DNA of 64,000 bases from Mesorhizobium sp. WSM3862 (GCF_002294985.1 NZ_NSGE01000005.1:511001-575000); one strand, 5' to 3'; shown: positions 36,263 through 45,755, counted from the stretch's first letter. Notes: a model not told the origin generated them from the sequence alone. Translations and numbers: made by a program.

Positions 36263-37126
36263 TCAGCGTTTCAGCCGGATGAGGCCTTCCTGCGCGACCG
36301 AGGCGATCAGCGTTCCGTCGCGCGCGAACAGCGATCCGCGGGTGAAACCGCGCGAGCCTTGCGTGGAGGGGCTGTCCTGCGTGTAGAGGATCCAGTCGTC
36401 CAGCGAATGACTGCGGTGGAACCACATGGCATGGTCGAGGCTCGCCGCCTGGATGTCGCGATCGAAGATGGCGCGGCCATGCGCGAAGGTCGAGGTGTCG
36501 AGCAGCGTCATGTCGGAGAGATAGGCAAGAACCGCCGCCTGCGTGGCGCGGTCTTCCGGCACCGGGCCCGTGGTGCGGATCCAGATATTCTGCTCCGGCT
36601 CCAGCTTCTCGCGGCTGGTATAGTGCTTGAGCATTACCGGCTTCATCTCGATCGGCCGGTCGCGCTCCCAGTAGCGTTTGATGCCTTCCGGCACCGCCTC
36701 GCCGAACTTGCCGAGCAGCTCGCGCTGCGACAGAAGCGTGTCGGGCGCCGGCACGTTGCGCGGCATCGGCAGCTGATGCTCCAGCCCGACCTCATCCTGC
36801 TGGAACGAGGCTTCCAGCGAGAAGATCGCCTGCCCATGCTGGATCGCCACCACCCGGCGCGTGGTGAAAGAGCCGCCGTCGCGGATGCGGTCGACCTCAT
36901 AGACGATCGGAACCTTGGTGTCGCCGGGCCGCATGAAATAGCCGTGCAGCGAATGCACATGGCGCCCGGGCTCGACAGTGCGCTGGGCGGCGACCAGCGC
37001 CTGAGCGATCGTCTGGCCGCCGAACACGCGCTGCCAGTCGAGCTTGGGGCTGCGACCACGATACAGGTTGTGTTCGAGCTGCTCGAGGTCGAGAATGTCG
37101 AGAAGCTCGTCCATGGCCGCCGTCAT
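36263..37126 (-). CDS. tesB: Acyl-CoA thioesterase II
   Basis: 287-residue double-hotdog thioesterase that hydrolyses medium- and long-chain acyl-CoA. Hallmarks are LEHNLYRGRSP, RVFGGQTIAQAL, the HSLHGYFMRPGD segment and, in the second hotdog, ASLDHAMWFHR with the catalytic Asp and the DSPSTQGSRGFTRGSLF end. Two starts are near: ATG 37126 (MTAAMDELL, with AAAGGACGTGGA upstream) and 37114. I use the former. It diverges from the UbiH-type hydroxylase gene. Confidence 0.93.
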   Translation of the reverse strand: MTAAMDELLDILDLEQLEHNLYRGRSPKLDWQRVFGGQTIAQALVAAQRTVEPGRHVHSLHGYFMRPGDTKVPIVYEVDRIRDGGSFTTRRVVAIQHGQAIFSLEASFQQDEVGLEHQLPMPRNVPAPDTLLSQRELLGKFGEAVPEGIKRYWERDRPIEMKPVMLKHYTSREKLEPEQNIWIRTTGPVPEDRATQAAVLAYLSDMTLLDTSTFAHGRAIFDRDIQAASLDHAMWFHRSHSLDDWILYTQDSPSTQGSRGFTRGSLFARDGTLIASVAQEGLIRLKR

Positions 37127-37233
37127 GTTCCACGTCCTTTGAAGATGTGTCATGGCGGGTTTCGGACAGGAGAGCCGGGCAGTCAAGCTGCAACGGCCGC
37201 CGCGGTGGCCGTAGGTCGCGAAAGGAAAGTGCC

Positions 37234-38496
37234 ATGGTCGACCGCAAGGCGGATGCAGCGGACAAAACCTCGGTGGACGTGCTGGTGGCGGGCGCCGGCT
37301 ATGTCGGCCTTGCCGCGGCCGTGTCGCTGAAGCAGGCACGACCGAGCCTTGCCGTCGCCATTGTCGATGCGGCACCTGCCGGCGTCTGGCAGAAGGACGG
37401 CCGCGCCTCGGCGATCGCCGCCGCAGCCTGCCGCATGCTGGAGCAGCTCGGCGTCTGGGACGAGATCGCGCCCGAGGCGCAGGCGATCACCGAGATGATC
37501 ATCACCGATTCGCGCGCCGCCGATCCGGTGCGCCCGGTGTTTTTGACCTTCGAAGGCGAGGTGGCGGCCGGCGAACCCTTCGCCCATATGGTGGCCAACC
37601 GGGTTCTCAACGGCGCGCTGCGCTGCCGCGCCGAAAAACTCGGCATCGACGTCATCGAAGGCATGGCCGTCAGCGCCTTCGACACGAACGGCGCCGGCAT
37701 CACCGTGCATCTGGCCGACGGCGCCGCGCTTAAGGCCTGCCTGCTCGTCGCCGCTGACGGCGTCAATTCGAAGCTGCGCGACATGGCCGGCATCAAGACG
37801 GTGAAATGGGAATACGGCCAGTCCGGCATCGTCTGCACGGTCGCGCATGAGCGCCCGCACAATGGCCGCGCCGAGGAACATTTTTTGCCCGCCGGCCCCT
37901 TCGCCACCTTGCCGCTGAAGCCTGAAGAGGACGGCACCAATCGCTCCTCGATCGTCTGGGTGGAGCGCACGGAAGACGCGCAGAAGCTGGTCGAGGGCGA
38001 CGAGTTCGTCTTCGAGCATGAGCTGGAGCAGCGCTTTGGGCTGAAGCTCGGCGAGATCCGCGTCGCCGACAAGCCGCGCGCCTGGCCGCTCGGCCTGATC
38101 CTTGCGCGCGCCTTCGTCGCACCGCGCATCGCGCTCGCCGGCGATGCGGCTCACGGCATCCATCCGATCGCCGGTCAGGGCCTCAATCTCGGCTTCAAGG
38201 ATGTCGCAGCACTTGCCGAAGTGGTGGTCGAGGCCGACCGGCTCGGCCAGGACATCGGCGCGCTCGACGTGCTCGAGCGCTACCAGCAATGGCGCCGCTT
38301 CGACACGCTGCAGATGGGCGTCACCACCGACGTGCTGAACCGCCTGTTTTCCAACGACATTGGCCCGCTGCGCGCCGTGCGCGACCTCGGCCTCGGTATC
38401 GTCGAGCGCATGCCGAAGCTCAAGGACTTCTTCATCCGTCAGGCGTCTGGCCTGTCAGGCGACATGCCGCGGCTATTGAAGGGCGAAGCGATCTAG
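37234..38496 (+). CDS. UbiH/UbiF/VisC-family FAD-dependent hydroxylase (ubiquinone biosynthesis)
   Basis: 420-residue aromatic-ring hydroxylase. Seen in order: the dinucleotide-binding DVLVAGAGYVGLAAAVSL, the middle VAADGVNSKLRDMAG (GD-like motif) and the second FAD motif IALAGDAAHGIHPIAGQGLN. These define the UbiH/UbiF/Coq6 group that adds hydroxyls to the ubiquinone ring. AAAGGAAA precedes the ATG at 37234. Which ring position is hydroxylated cannot be told; in Rhizobiales related proteins include UbiL-type broad enzymes. Confidence 0.9.
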   Translation: MVDRKADAADKTSVDVLVAGAGYVGLAAAVSLKQARPSLAVAIVDAAPAGVWQKDGRASAIAAAACRMLEQLGVWDEIAPEAQAITEMIITDSRAADPVRPVFLTFEGEVAAGEPFAHMVANRVLNGALRCRAEKLGIDVIEGMAVSAFDTNGAGITVHLADGAALKACLLVAADGVNSKLRDMAGIKTVKWEYGQSGIVCTVAHERPHNGRAEEHFLPAGPFATLPLKPEEDGTNRSSIVWVERTEDAQKLVEGDEFVFEHELEQRFGLKLGEIRVADKPRAWPLGLILARAFVAPRIALAGDAAHGIHPIAGQGLNLGFKDVAALAEVVVEADRLGQDIGALDVLERYQQWRRFDTLQMGVTTDVLNRLFSNDIGPLRAVRDLGLGIVERMPKLKDFFIRQASGLSGDMPRLLKGEAI

Positions 38497-38524
38497 CGCC
38501 TAGCAATTGGCCGGTGCCTACGCG

Positions 38525-38704
38525 ACGTCGTCATCCACGGCGGGAGCGGGAGCGAAGCGGACGCGAAGACCCGAGGATCCATGCCGTGACCTTGGTCGAA
38601 GAATGCCGCCGAGCAGAATCCTGCACCGCTGCAACGCTTATAGGTAACGGAATGGATTCTATGGTCTGCGCCGCGCCGCTTCGCTCCTTGCTCCGCCATA
38701 GAAT
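38525..38704. repeat. Composite intergenic repeat, family C
   Basis: The 271-bp gap between the hydroxylase and the next gene holds no ORF of note. It shows GACCCGAGGATCCATGCCGT preceded by CGTCATCCACGG-type sequence, and a 9-bp inverted repeat ATTCTATGG/CCATAGAAT (38656-38664 and 38696-38704) enclosing a GCGAAGCGG-like core. These pieces match intergenic repeats I recall from rhizobial genomes. Boundaries are approximate. Confidence 0.5.
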
Positions 38705-38767
38705 GAGGAGGCGAGAAGCGTTTCGGCCAATCACGAAGGTAGGCGATCCGGCCGCCACTGCTTCAGC

Positions 38768-39298
38768 TTAATTGACCTCAAAACCCAGCTTCTGCCGCAG
38801 CCTCACCATCCGCTGGTCGGCGATCCGCAGGCGTTGCTCGCCGCCCTGTGCCACCCGGTTCAGCATGCTGAGCAGATCGTCCCGTTCGTGCGGCTCGAGG
38901 CGCTCGCGCAGGAACGGCGCCAGCTTGTCGATGACGATCGTGGTGTCGTCGACCTGCGCGGCCGCCCATTTGGCGTAGACGACGGCCTCGTCGGTTTTCT
39001 TAGGGTTGTCGGCAATCTGCGCGATCACCTCACGGATGACGGCTTCGCGCTGCGGCAGGATCGGGCCATGTTCCGAAACGATCGCGGTGATCAGCGTCGC
39101 GGCGGCCACGACCGGATCGTCGATCGCCGTCAGCGGCGAAAGTGCCGCCTGTTTGCGCAGCTTCTTACGGCGGATATTGCCCTGCACGCGGCCGATAACG
39201 TCGGCGACCTCGCTGGCCGCCTCGTTCATCGCCTTCAGCCGGTACCACCAGATGGCCGCCACGCCGAGCAGGCCAAGCATAGCGAGCAGAAAAGGCAT
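38768..39298 (-). CDS. Membrane-anchored hypothetical protein
   Basis: 176-residue protein with one N-terminal membrane helix (about 3-18, PFLLAMLGLLGVAAIWW) and a cytoplasmic helical domain. The rest is charged and helical (ASEVADVIGRVQGNIRRKKLRKQ; LSMLNRVAQGG). Its size and acidic segments recall TerB-like/DjlA-type domains, but the metal-binding acidic pairs are not evident, so I do not assign it. I chose the ATG at 39298, since the membrane helix starts immediately after it. Confidence 0.7.
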   Translation of the reverse strand: MPFLLAMLGLLGVAAIWWYRLKAMNEAASEVADVIGRVQGNIRRKKLRKQAALSPLTAIDDPVVAAATLITAIVSEHGPILPQREAVIREVIAQIADNPKKTDEAVVYAKWAAAQVDDTTIVIDKLAPFLRERLEPHERDDLLSMLNRVAQGGEQRLRIADQRMVRLRQKLGFEVN

Positions 39299-39396
39299 GC
39301 CGAATTCCCCCGAAACCGCGGCAACGATAGAAGAAGTACAGCATCGCTTCAACTCGCGACAATTGCGGCGATGAACAAACCGCTAATAACTCCGGG

Positions 39397-39753
39397 TCAT
39401 GACCCCGGTATGTCGTAGACAGCCCTGACCTCGACGGTGCCGAGCTCGGCCAGCGGAATGCCGTCTGCGATCGCCATCGCCTCGTCGAGATCCGCGGCCT
39501 CGACCATGACGAAGCCGAGCAGCTGTTCTTTCGTCTCGGCGAACGGCCCGTCGGTAACCAGCCGCTTGCCCTTGCGACGCCTGAGCGACTTCGACATCTT
39601 CACCGGCTGCAGCGCCTGCGCGATGATCAGCTTGCCTTGTCGATCGAGTTCCCTGTCATAGGCGAGCGAATCGGCGTCGAGCTTGGCGGATCGTTCCGGC
39701 GTGAGCGCGAAGAGGTCCTTTTCCTCGCCGTAGACCAGCAGGACATATTTCAT
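39397..39753 (-). CDS. YCII-related (DGPF-domain) protein
   Basis: 118-residue YCII-related protein of the DGPF type: VLLVYGEEKDLFALTP at the start, and TDGPFAETKEQLLGFVMVEA, the motif that names this group. The fold is a dimeric ferredoxin-like barrel. Related genes often sit beside ECF sigma factors, but none is present here. It begins two bases after the stop of a small membrane-protein gene and is likely cotranscribed with it. Function unknown. Confidence 0.85.
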   Translation of the reverse strand: MKYVLLVYGEEKDLFALTPERSAKLDADSLAYDRELDRQGKLIIAQALQPVKMSKSLRRRKGKRLVTDGPFAETKEQLLGFVMVEAADLDEAMAIADGIPLAELGTVEVRAVYDIPGS

Positions 39754-39755
39754 TG

Positions 39756-39974
39756 TCAGTTCCCTTCCTGCGATGAACCATAGGAGGCGACCGCGATGCT
39801 GTCAGCCTTGCTTCTGGCCGCCGCATGATCGAGCAGGCATGCCGCAATCCCGATTATGGCCACGGCCGCCGCCAGCCGGCCGAGGCCGAAGGCCGGGGGA
39901 TCCAGCCAGAACTCTTCCGGTCGCTGCACCCTTCGGCCGGGGCGCCTCCAAAGTGCGAAAAACAGATTGTTCAT
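39756..39974 (-). CDS. Small single-pass membrane protein (72 aa)
   Basis: 72-residue predicted protein beginning MNNLFFALWRRPGRRVQRPE, with one membrane helix (about 33-50, LGRLAAAVAIIGIAACLL) and a short polar tail. The ATG at 39974 has one of the best ribosome-binding sites in the window (AAGGAGG, 6 bases upstream), which argues for a real gene, and it is coupled to the following YCII gene by two bases. No family recognised. It diverges from the osmC-like gene. Confidence 0.65.
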   Translation of the reverse strand: MNNLFFALWRRPGRRVQRPEEFWLDPPAFGLGRLAAAVAIIGIAACLLDHAAARSKADSIAVASYGSSQEGN

Positions 39975-40190
39975 CTTCAACCTCCTTCGGCCCCGAACTT
40001 CGTGGCCGCCCCCAGGACGGTCCGGCCGCCGGGAAGTCGACATTTTTGCACGCGTTTTTTTTCGAGAATTTTTTCGCGCGCGTCGACTTCGCGGGCACAA
40101 TCGCGCCATGGTCTTCCGGCGCGCTCGCGCTATAGTTCAGCGGAACGCCGGCGCCCGCCGGCGCGAACCCCGACAAGCCAGGAGGACTTC

Positions 40191-40616
40191 ATGGACCGCA
40201 CCGCAAACGCCGTCTGGAAAGGCAATCTGAAAGAGGGCAAGGGCACGCTGGAAACGCAGAGCGGGACTCTGAAGGGCATACCCTATTCCTTCAAGGCGCG
40301 CTTCGAGGATGAGAGCGGCAAATCCGGCACCAATCCGGAAGAGCTGATCGCCGCCGCCCATGCCGGATGCTACGCCATGCAGCTGTCGCATTTCCTCGCC
40401 GAGAACGGCACCCCGGCCATCGCGCTCGACTCCAAGGCTGTTGTGACACTGGTGCCCGGCACCGGCATAACCGGCAGCGCCATCACCCTGGTCGGCAAGG
40501 TCCCGGGCATCGATGCGGCAAAGTTCCAGGAACTGGCCGAGAAGGCCAAGGCCGAGTGCCCGGTCTCAAAGGCGCTCGGCGCCATCAAGGTCTCGCTGGA
40601 CGCCAGGCTGGGCTGA
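40191..40616 (+). CDS. OsmC-family peroxiredoxin
   Basis: 141-residue organic hydroperoxide reductase-like protein. The two redox cysteines are Cys60 in AAAHAGCYAMQLS and Cys123 in KAECPVSKAL, both in the exact OsmC contexts. The start, TANAVWKGNLKEGKGTL, also matches OsmC rather than Ohr. GGAGGA precedes the ATG. It would detoxify peroxides in the cytoplasm. The upstream region (39975-40190) has AT-rich runs (GTTTTTTTT, AATTTTTT) that may belong to its promoter; no OhrR gene is adjacent. Confidence 0.9.
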   Translation: MDRTANAVWKGNLKEGKGTLETQSGTLKGIPYSFKARFEDESGKSGTNPEELIAAAHAGCYAMQLSHFLAENGTPAIALDSKAVVTLVPGTGITGSAITLVGKVPGIDAAKFQELAEKAKAECPVSKALGAIKVSLDARLG

Positions 40617-40643
40617 CGTAGGCTGCGCGGGGCAGGGATCCGT

Positions 40644-40720
40644 CGCGCCCCTCTCTGCCCTGCCGGACATCTCCCCACGAGGGGCGAGATGCCCGGCAGG
40701 ACAGAGGGGGGCGCTGTCCC
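40644..40720. repeat. MITE-like family B element reduced to its two termini
   Basis: A 77-bp near-perfect palindrome: CTGCCCTGCCGGACATCTCC followed after a few bases by GGCGAGATGCCCGGCAGGAC and AGAGGGGGGCGC. It equals the terminal inverted repeats of the elements at 41465 and 53063 joined without the roughly 90-bp core. It sits between the convergent osmC-like and YceH genes. Confidence 0.75.
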
Positions 40721-40734
40721 GCCATCATCTCACG

Positions 40735-41364
40735 CTAGCCGCCCAGCGCCTCGATCTTCGCCCGCAACGAAGCAACCTCTTCCTCCAGAGCCCGCACCCG
40801 CGCTTCGAGATCGGAAGCGTCGGAGGACGCCGGCGGTTCCCATGGCGCTGCCGCCGCTGATACTTCCACCGGACCGCTGAGCAGATGCACATACCGCTCC
40901 TCGCGCTGACCGGGCGCACGTTCGAGCAGCAGAATGAGCGGTGGCCGGCGGCCGATGAGGAGGTCGAGATTATCGCGAAGCTCTTCGATCGACCCGAAGC
41001 GCGCCATGCGCTCAGAACGGGCGAGCAGCTCATGCGCCGTCTGCGCGCCGCGCAGGAGCAGCAGACCGACGATCGCGATCTGCGGCGTGGTCAGCGAAAA
41101 GCGCTGCGCCATCAGATGTTCGTAGCGCTCGACCCGCGAAGCAAAAGCCTGGCGCACCAGACCCTTCTGTTCGAGCGAGCTGAGCGCGCGCCTAACGTCG
41201 GTCAGTTCCAGCGCCATCACCGGCTCGCGCGCCGTCTTCTGGTTGGCGGCGGCATGCGCACCGTTGAGCGTCAGCGGATAGACATCCGGCGTCAGCTCCT
41301 TCTTCTCGATCAGTGAGCCGAGCACGCGGGCTTCGACGGAAGAGAGGACGGGAAGATCGGTCAT
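40735..41364 (-). CDS. YceH/DUF480-family protein
   Basis: 209-residue protein with two winged-helix repeats and a C-terminal coiled coil (LEARVRALEEEVASLRAKIE). The N-terminus (LSSVEARVLGSLIEKKELTP, then YPLTLNGAHAAANQKTAREP) is highly characteristic of DUF480/YceH. Function is not established; the family is conserved in Proteobacteria. It lies between two MITE-like elements, one at each end. Confidence 0.88.
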   Translation of the reverse strand: MTDLPVLSSVEARVLGSLIEKKELTPDVYPLTLNGAHAAANQKTAREPVMALELTDVRRALSSLEQKGLVRQAFASRVERYEHLMAQRFSLTTPQIAIVGLLLLRGAQTAHELLARSERMARFGSIEELRDNLDLLIGRRPPLILLLERAPGQREERYVHLLSGPVEVSAAAAPWEPPASSDASDLEARVRALEEEVASLRAKIEALGG

Positions 41365-41464
41365 TGGGTTTGGCTTTTCGATAAGGTCGGTTCTCCGGGT
41401 ACCGATTTTGACAGAAATCGGATCGCCGCGACAAGGCAGAACCTTCGGAACGTCGGCGGGACAG

Positions 41465-41624
41465 CGCCCCCCTCTGTCCTGCCGGACATCTCCCCCACTT
41501 GGGGGGGAGATCAGCAGCTTCGCCGACGGCGCTCATCCTTCAACGTTGGCGATTGGCGAAAGCCGCGATGACAGCCAATCTCCCCACCCGTGGGGGAGAT
41601 GGCCGGCAGGCCAAAGGGGGGCGC
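41465..41624. repeat. MITE-like family B element, full copy 1
   Basis: About 160 bases. The left end CCCCCCTCTGTCCTGCCGGA and the right end GGCCGGCAGGCCAAAGGGGGG are complementary over about 30 bases, and inner stems CTCCCCC/GGGGGAG are present at both ends. The core (ATCAGCAGCTTCGCCGACGG...GACAGCCAATC) matches the copy at 53063. No coding capacity; it would fold into one long hairpin. Confidence 0.8.
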
Positions 41625-41660
41625 GAAGAATCGCTGCGTACGAACTTGAGCCGCTAAACT

Positions 41661-42440
41661 TTAGACGCGCCGCTCAACCATCATCTTCTTGATCTCCGCG
41701 ATCGCCTTCGCCGGATTGAGCCCCTTCGGACAGGTTTGCGCGCAGTTCATGATGGTGTGACAGCGATAGAGGCGGAACGGATCCTCGAGATTGTCGAGCC
41801 GCTCGCCGGTCGCCTCATCGCGGGAATCGATCAGCCAGCGATAGGCCTGCAGCAGCGTTGCCGGGCCGAGATAGCGCTCGCCGTTCCACCAGTAGCTCGG
41901 GCACGAGGTCGAGCAGCAGGCGCACAGGATGCACTCATAGAGCCCATCGAGCTTCTCGCGGTCTTCATGGCTTTGCAGCCATTCCTTGGCGGGCGTCGGC
42001 GAGACCGTCTTCAGCCAGGGCTCGATCGAGGCATGCTGGGCATAGAAGTTGGTAAGGTCGGGCACGAGGTCCTTGATCACTGGCATATGCGGCAGCGGAT
42101 AGATCTTCACCGCGCCGGAAATGTCTTCGGCGCCCTTGGTGCAGGCGAGCGTGTTCGAGCCGTCGATGTTCATGGCGCAGGACCCGCAAATGCCTTCGCG
42201 GCAGGAGCGGCGCAGCGTCAACGTCGGGTCGATCTTGTTCTTGATCCACAGCAGCGCGTCGAGCACCATCGGCCCGCAATCGTCCATGTCGACGAAATAA
42301 GTGTCAATGCGCGGATTCTCGTCGTCGTCCGGCGACCAGCGGTAGATGCGGTATTCGCGCAGATTGGTGGCGCCCTCCGGCTTCGGCCAGGTCTTGCCCT
42401 GCTGGACTTTCGAATTCTTGGGTAGCGTGAGTTCGACCAT
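41661..42440 (-). CDS. sdhB: Succinate dehydrogenase iron-sulfur subunit
   Basis: 259-residue subunit of complex II carrying electrons from FAD to quinone. All three clusters are present: the [2Fe-2S] region [15 protein letters not shown] with a later NTLACTKG Cys, the [4Fe-4S] region [16 protein letters not shown], and the [3Fe-4S] region [17 protein letters not shown]. The ATG overlaps the upstream DUF3052-type gene's stop as TAATG. It is the last gene of the sdhC-D-A-x-B operon; a MITE-like element lies about 40 bases downstream. Confidence 0.97.
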   Translation of the reverse strand: MVELTLPKNSKVQQGKTWPKPEGATNLREYRIYRWSPDDDENPRIDTYFVDMDDCGPMVLDALLWIKNKIDPTLTLRRSCREGICGSCAMNIDGSNTLACTKGAEDISGAVKIYPLPHMPVIKDLVPDLTNFYAQHASIEPWLKTVSPTPAKEWLQSHEDREKLDGLYECILCACCSTSCPSYWWNGERYLGPATLLQAYRWLIDSRDEATGERLDNLEDPFRLYRCHTIMNCAQTCPKGLNPAKAIAEIKKMMVERRV

Positions 42441-42874
42441 TACCTGCGGTCCTTTCGGATGACGAGCTTCAGCCCGGACCAGATATCGTTGACGGCCGCG
42501 ACCTTGACGTCGACAAGGTCGCGCTTGAGCGCCTCGGCGCGGATGACGTCCTCGGTGACGTCGGTCGGCACGTTCGAAGCCTTCTTCGGCCAGGAGACCC
42601 AGACCATGCCGTCGCGCTTGATCGCCATCTCGATGCCGGCCAGGCCGTCCTCGATCTCGGCGCGCTGCCGGGTGAACGCGTGCACCGCATCGTATTTTCG
42701 GTTGCCCGAGATCGCCGACCAGTTGGGCAGCCGATCGACCCCGGCAAACCCGACGGCTCCAGCCAACTCGTCGAGCTCGGGCGGCAGCGCGATGAAGGCG
42801 GCGACCATGCCGTCCTTCAGGCCGAGCTTGGCCGGAAGGGGCGTGCCGGAATATCCCGCGGCCGCCAATGCCAT
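42440..42874 (-). CDS. DUF3052-type protein inside the sdh operon
   Basis: 144-residue soluble protein starting [20 protein letters not shown], a pattern of DUF3052-type proteins. The second half contains [20 protein letters not shown] and [14 protein letters not shown]. The gene fits tightly between sdhA (one base from its stop to this ATG) and sdhB (TAATG overlap), so it is translated from the sdh message. No signal peptide, Cys cluster or nucleotide motif is visible. A role in complex II assembly or regulation is only an inference from location. Confidence 0.78.
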   Translation of the reverse strand: MALAAAGYSGTPLPAKLGLKDGMVAAFIALPPELDELAGAVGFAGVDRLPNWSAISGNRKYDAVHAFTRQRAEIEDGLAGIEMAIKRDGMVWVSWPKKASNVPTDVTEDVIRAEALKRDLVDVKVAAVNDIWSGLKLVIRKDRR

Positions 42875-42875
42875 G

Positions 42876-44711
42876 TCAGTAGACCCTGGCCTTTGGCGCG
42901 ATCTTGGCCAGGCTGATGCCGCCATCCTTTTCCGCCAGCAGCGGGTCGGTGTGCACCGGGCGGTAGGAAAGCGTCACCTTGCCGTCCTCACTGACCTGGG
43001 CCAGCGTGTGCTTGCGCCAGTTGGCGTCGTCGCGCGCCGAGAAATCCTCTCGCGCATGCGCGCCGCGGCTCTCCTTGCGCGCCTCGGCGCCGTAGACCGT
43101 GGCGATGGCATTGACCATCAGGTTTTCGAGCTCCAGCGTCTCGACCAGGTCCGAGTTCCAGATCATCGAGCGGTCGAAGACCTTGACGTCCTTGAGCTCG
43201 CTCCAGATTTGAGAAACGCGCTGGCAGCCATTTTCCAGCGATTCCTGCGTGCGGAACACCGCCGCGTCTTCCTGCATCGCCCGCTGCATCTTTTCGCGCA
43301 GCGCCGCGGTCGGGGTCGAGCCGCTGGCGTGGCGCAGCTTGTCGAAGCGGTCCATGATCTTGTCGACCGATTCCTGATTGGGCGACGCAATCGCCGACTT
43401 GCGATCGATCACCTGGCCGGCGCGGATTGCGGCCGCGCGGCCGAACACGACGAGATCGATCAGCGAGTTGGAGCCGAGCCGGTTGGCGCCATGCACGGAG
43501 GCGCAGCCGGCCTCGCCCACCGCCATCAGGCCGGGCGACACGCGGTCGGGGTTGTCGAAGCTCGGGTTGAGCGCCTCGCCCCAATAATTGGTCGGCACGC
43601 CGCCCATATTGTAGTGGACCGTCGGCAGCACCGGGATCGGCTCCTTGGTCAGGTCGACGCCGGCGAAGATCTTGGCCGATTCGGAGATGCCCGGCAGCCG
43701 CTCGTGCAGCACCGCCGGATCGAGATGGTCGAGATGCAGGAAAATGTGGTCCTTGTTCTTGCCGACGCCGCGGCCCTCGCGGATCTCCAGCGTCATGCAG
43801 CGCGAGACCACGTCGCGCGAGGCGAGGTCCTTGGCCGACGGCGCGTAGCGCTCCATGAAGCGCTCACCCTCGGAATTGACGAGATAGCCGCCCTCGCCGC
43901 GCGCGCCTTCGGTGATCAGGCAGCCGGCGCCGTAGATGCCGGTCGGATGGAACTGCACGAACTCCATGTCCTGCAGCGGCAGCCCGGCCCGCGCGGCCAT
44001 GCCGCCGCCGTCGCCGGTGCAGGTATGCGCCGAGGTGGCGGAGAAATAGGCGCGGCCATAGCCGCCGGTCGCCAGCACCACCATCTTTGCCGAGAAGCGG
44101 TGGATGGTGCCGTCGTCGAGGTTCCACGCCACCACGCCGGTGCATGTGCCGTCCGGCTCCATGATCAGGTCGAGCGCGAAATACTCGATGAAGAACTGCG
44201 CGTTGTTCTTCAGCGACTGGCCGTAGAGCGTATGCAGGATGGCGTGCCCGGTGCGGTCGGCGGCGGCGCAGGTGCGCTGAACCGGCGGGCCGTCGCCATA
44301 ATTCATCATGTGGCCGCCGAACGGCCGCTGATAGATCTTGCCCTCTTCGGTGCGCGAGAATGGCACGCCGTAATGCTCGAGCTCGTAGACGGCGGCCGGC
44401 GCCTCGCGCACCATGTATTCCATGGCGTCGACGTCGCCGAGCCAGTCCGAGCCCTTGACCGTGTCGTACATGTGCCACTGCCAGGAATCCGGGCCCATGT
44501 TGGAGAGCGAGGCGGCGATGCCGCCTTGCGCCGCGACCGTGTGCGAGCGCGTCGGAAACACCTTGGTGATGCAGGCGGTGCGCAGCCCCTGCTCGGCCAT
44601 GCCGAGCGTGGCGCGCAACCCGGCGCCGCCGGCGCCGACGATCACGACATCGAATTTGTGATCGACAAAGGTGTAGGCCGAAGCCGTGCTGGCTGTGTTT
44701 GCGCTGGCCAA
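42876..44711 (-). CDS. sdhA: Succinate dehydrogenase flavoprotein subunit
   Basis: 611-residue catalytic subunit that oxidises succinate to fumarate. The FAD motif [18 protein letters not shown], the covalent-flavin His in [11 protein letters not shown], the catalytic [20 protein letters not shown] segment and the [15 protein letters not shown] motif are intact. The start is predicted at TTG 44711 (GGAGG nine bases upstream), since the next in-frame ATG upstream lies inside sdhD and the resulting length matches the family. Confidence 0.97.
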   Translation of the reverse strand: MASANTASTASAYTFVDHKFDVVIVGAGGAGLRATLGMAEQGLRTACITKVFPTRSHTVAAQGGIAASLSNMGPDSWQWHMYDTVKGSDWLGDVDAMEYMVREAPAAVYELEHYGVPFSRTEEGKIYQRPFGGHMMNYGDGPPVQRTCAAADRTGHAILHTLYGQSLKNNAQFFIEYFALDLIMEPDGTCTGVVAWNLDDGTIHRFSAKMVVLATGGYGRAYFSATSAHTCTGDGGGMAARAGLPLQDMEFVQFHPTGIYGAGCLITEGARGEGGYLVNSEGERFMERYAPSAKDLASRDVVSRCMTLEIREGRGVGKNKDHIFLHLDHLDPAVLHERLPGISESAKIFAGVDLTKEPIPVLPTVHYNMGGVPTNYWGEALNPSFDNPDRVSPGLMAVGEAGCASVHGANRLGSNSLIDLVVFGRAAAIRAGQVIDRKSAIASPNQESVDKIMDRFDKLRHASGSTPTAALREKMQRAMQEDAAVFRTQESLENGCQRVSQIWSELKDVKVFDRSMIWNSDLVETLELENLMVNAIATVYGAEARKESRGAHAREDFSARDDANWRKHTLAQVSEDGKVTLSYRPVHTDPLLAEKDGGISLAKIAPKARVY

Positions 44712-44715
44712 GACG

Positions 44716-45111
44716 TCAGCCTCCGAATGCGAGTTTAAGCAGAGCGAAGAGCGAGGCGACGCCGACTGCAATTGAGAAGAATGTGTTGAGGGCGATCAGC
44801 GCCAGCTTCATGCCCTCGCCATGCACATAATCCTCGATGATGACCTGCATGCCGATCCGCATGTGGTAGAGCGCGGAAATCAGCACCAACGACAGCACCA
44901 GCGCCACGAAGGGGTTCGCGAGCGACGCCCGCACTTCCGCATAGCCGTGGCCGTTGAGGGCGATCAGGAAGCCGACGAAGAACAGGATGAGCGGGATATT
45001 GGCCACCGCCGTCAACCGCTGGCGCCAGAAATGGCCGGTACCCTCACGCGCCGAACCAAGGCCGCGAACCTTCCCGAGCGGCGTGCGCATGTCCGAATTC
45101 TTTGCGGTCAT
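44716..45111 (-). CDS. sdhD: Succinate dehydrogenase membrane anchor subunit SdhD
   Basis: 131-residue anchor with three membrane helices (about 35-52, 62-82 and 98-122). The haem-ligand region reads [16 protein letters not shown], typical of SdhD. The N-terminus ([20 protein letters not shown]) fits alphaproteobacterial SdhD. The ATG at 45111 overlaps the sdhC stop as TGATG. Confidence 0.93.
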   Translation of the reverse strand: MTAKNSDMRTPLGKVRGLGSAREGTGHFWRQRLTAVANIPLILFFVGFLIALNGHGYAEVRASLANPFVALVLSLVLISALYHMRIGMQVIIEDYVHGEGMKLALIALNTFFSIAVGVASLFALLKLAFGG

Positions 45112-45533
45112 CAGAGTGCCCCCCGCGCCATGTAGCCCGCGATCCAGATCAAAAGCGTCAGCACGATCGAGCCGGCGAGCGTTGCCCATGCGATCCTCGA
45201 GGCGGTGTGTTTTTCGAGCCCGGCGCCGGTGTCCCAGACGAGATGGCGCAACCCACCCAGCATGTGGTGCATCAGCGCCCAGGTGTAGCCGAACAGGATC
45301 AGCCGGCCGAGCCACGAGCCGAAGGCCCAGTTGATCCAGTCGAACGCAGCCTGCGAACTCGACGCAGCGATCAGCCAGGCCGCCACTAGGAGCGTGCCGA
45401 AATAGAGCGCGCCGCCGGTGATGCGATGGATGATCGACATCGTCATCGTGATCGGGGGCCTGTAGATCGTCAGGTGCGGCGAAAGCGGCCGTTCACGTCT
45501 GGCAATTGCGCGGGTGGCTGGTGATTTGCTCAT
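45111..45533 (-). CDS. sdhC: Succinate dehydrogenase cytochrome b556 subunit SdhC
   Basis: 140-residue anchor with the SdhC signature [26 protein letters not shown] and three membrane helices. The haem-binding His is in [14 protein letters not shown]. It starts the operon at the ATG at 45533 with GGGGAG upstream; the open frame upstream is not SdhC-like. Confidence 0.95.
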   Translation of the reverse strand: MSKSPATRAIARRERPLSPHLTIYRPPITMTMSIIHRITGGALYFGTLLVAAWLIAASSSQAAFDWINWAFGSWLGRLILFGYTWALMHHMLGGLRHLVWDTGAGLEKHTASRIAWATLAGSIVLTLLIWIAGYMARGAL

Positions 45534-45609
45534 GGCTCCCCCAGATCGGCGTTCCTGAGCCGCGAAGGATGCGGCTTTTGCCGCACAACATAGGGCCTCG
45601 GATAGCGGG

Positions 45610-45638
45610 TTTCTAATGCGCTTTTTGCACCGCGTCAA
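45610..45638 (-). promoter_or_regulatory. Candidate housekeeping promoter of the sdh operon
   Basis: Minus-strand TTGACG (45638-45633), 17-bp spacer, TAGAAA (45615-45610). It lies 77 bases upstream of sdhC. The -35 is strong and the -10 weak, as is usual in alphaproteobacteria. The rest of the 222-bp gap shows nothing recognisable. Confidence 0.4.
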
Positions 45639-45755
45639 AGCCGGAAAATCGTTTTGAAAACGTCATTTAGTCTGACAAAACGGGGAAATTCAGCTTCAAT
45701 CGATTAGCGGCCGATCTGCAGCCGGCGCAACGTCGCTGCAGTGCAATAAGATCCG

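Noticed and set aside
42459..44738. 759-codon plus-strand frame
   Set aside because: Antisense to sdhA and its neighbour; long only because GC-rich codons rarely give stops in this frame.
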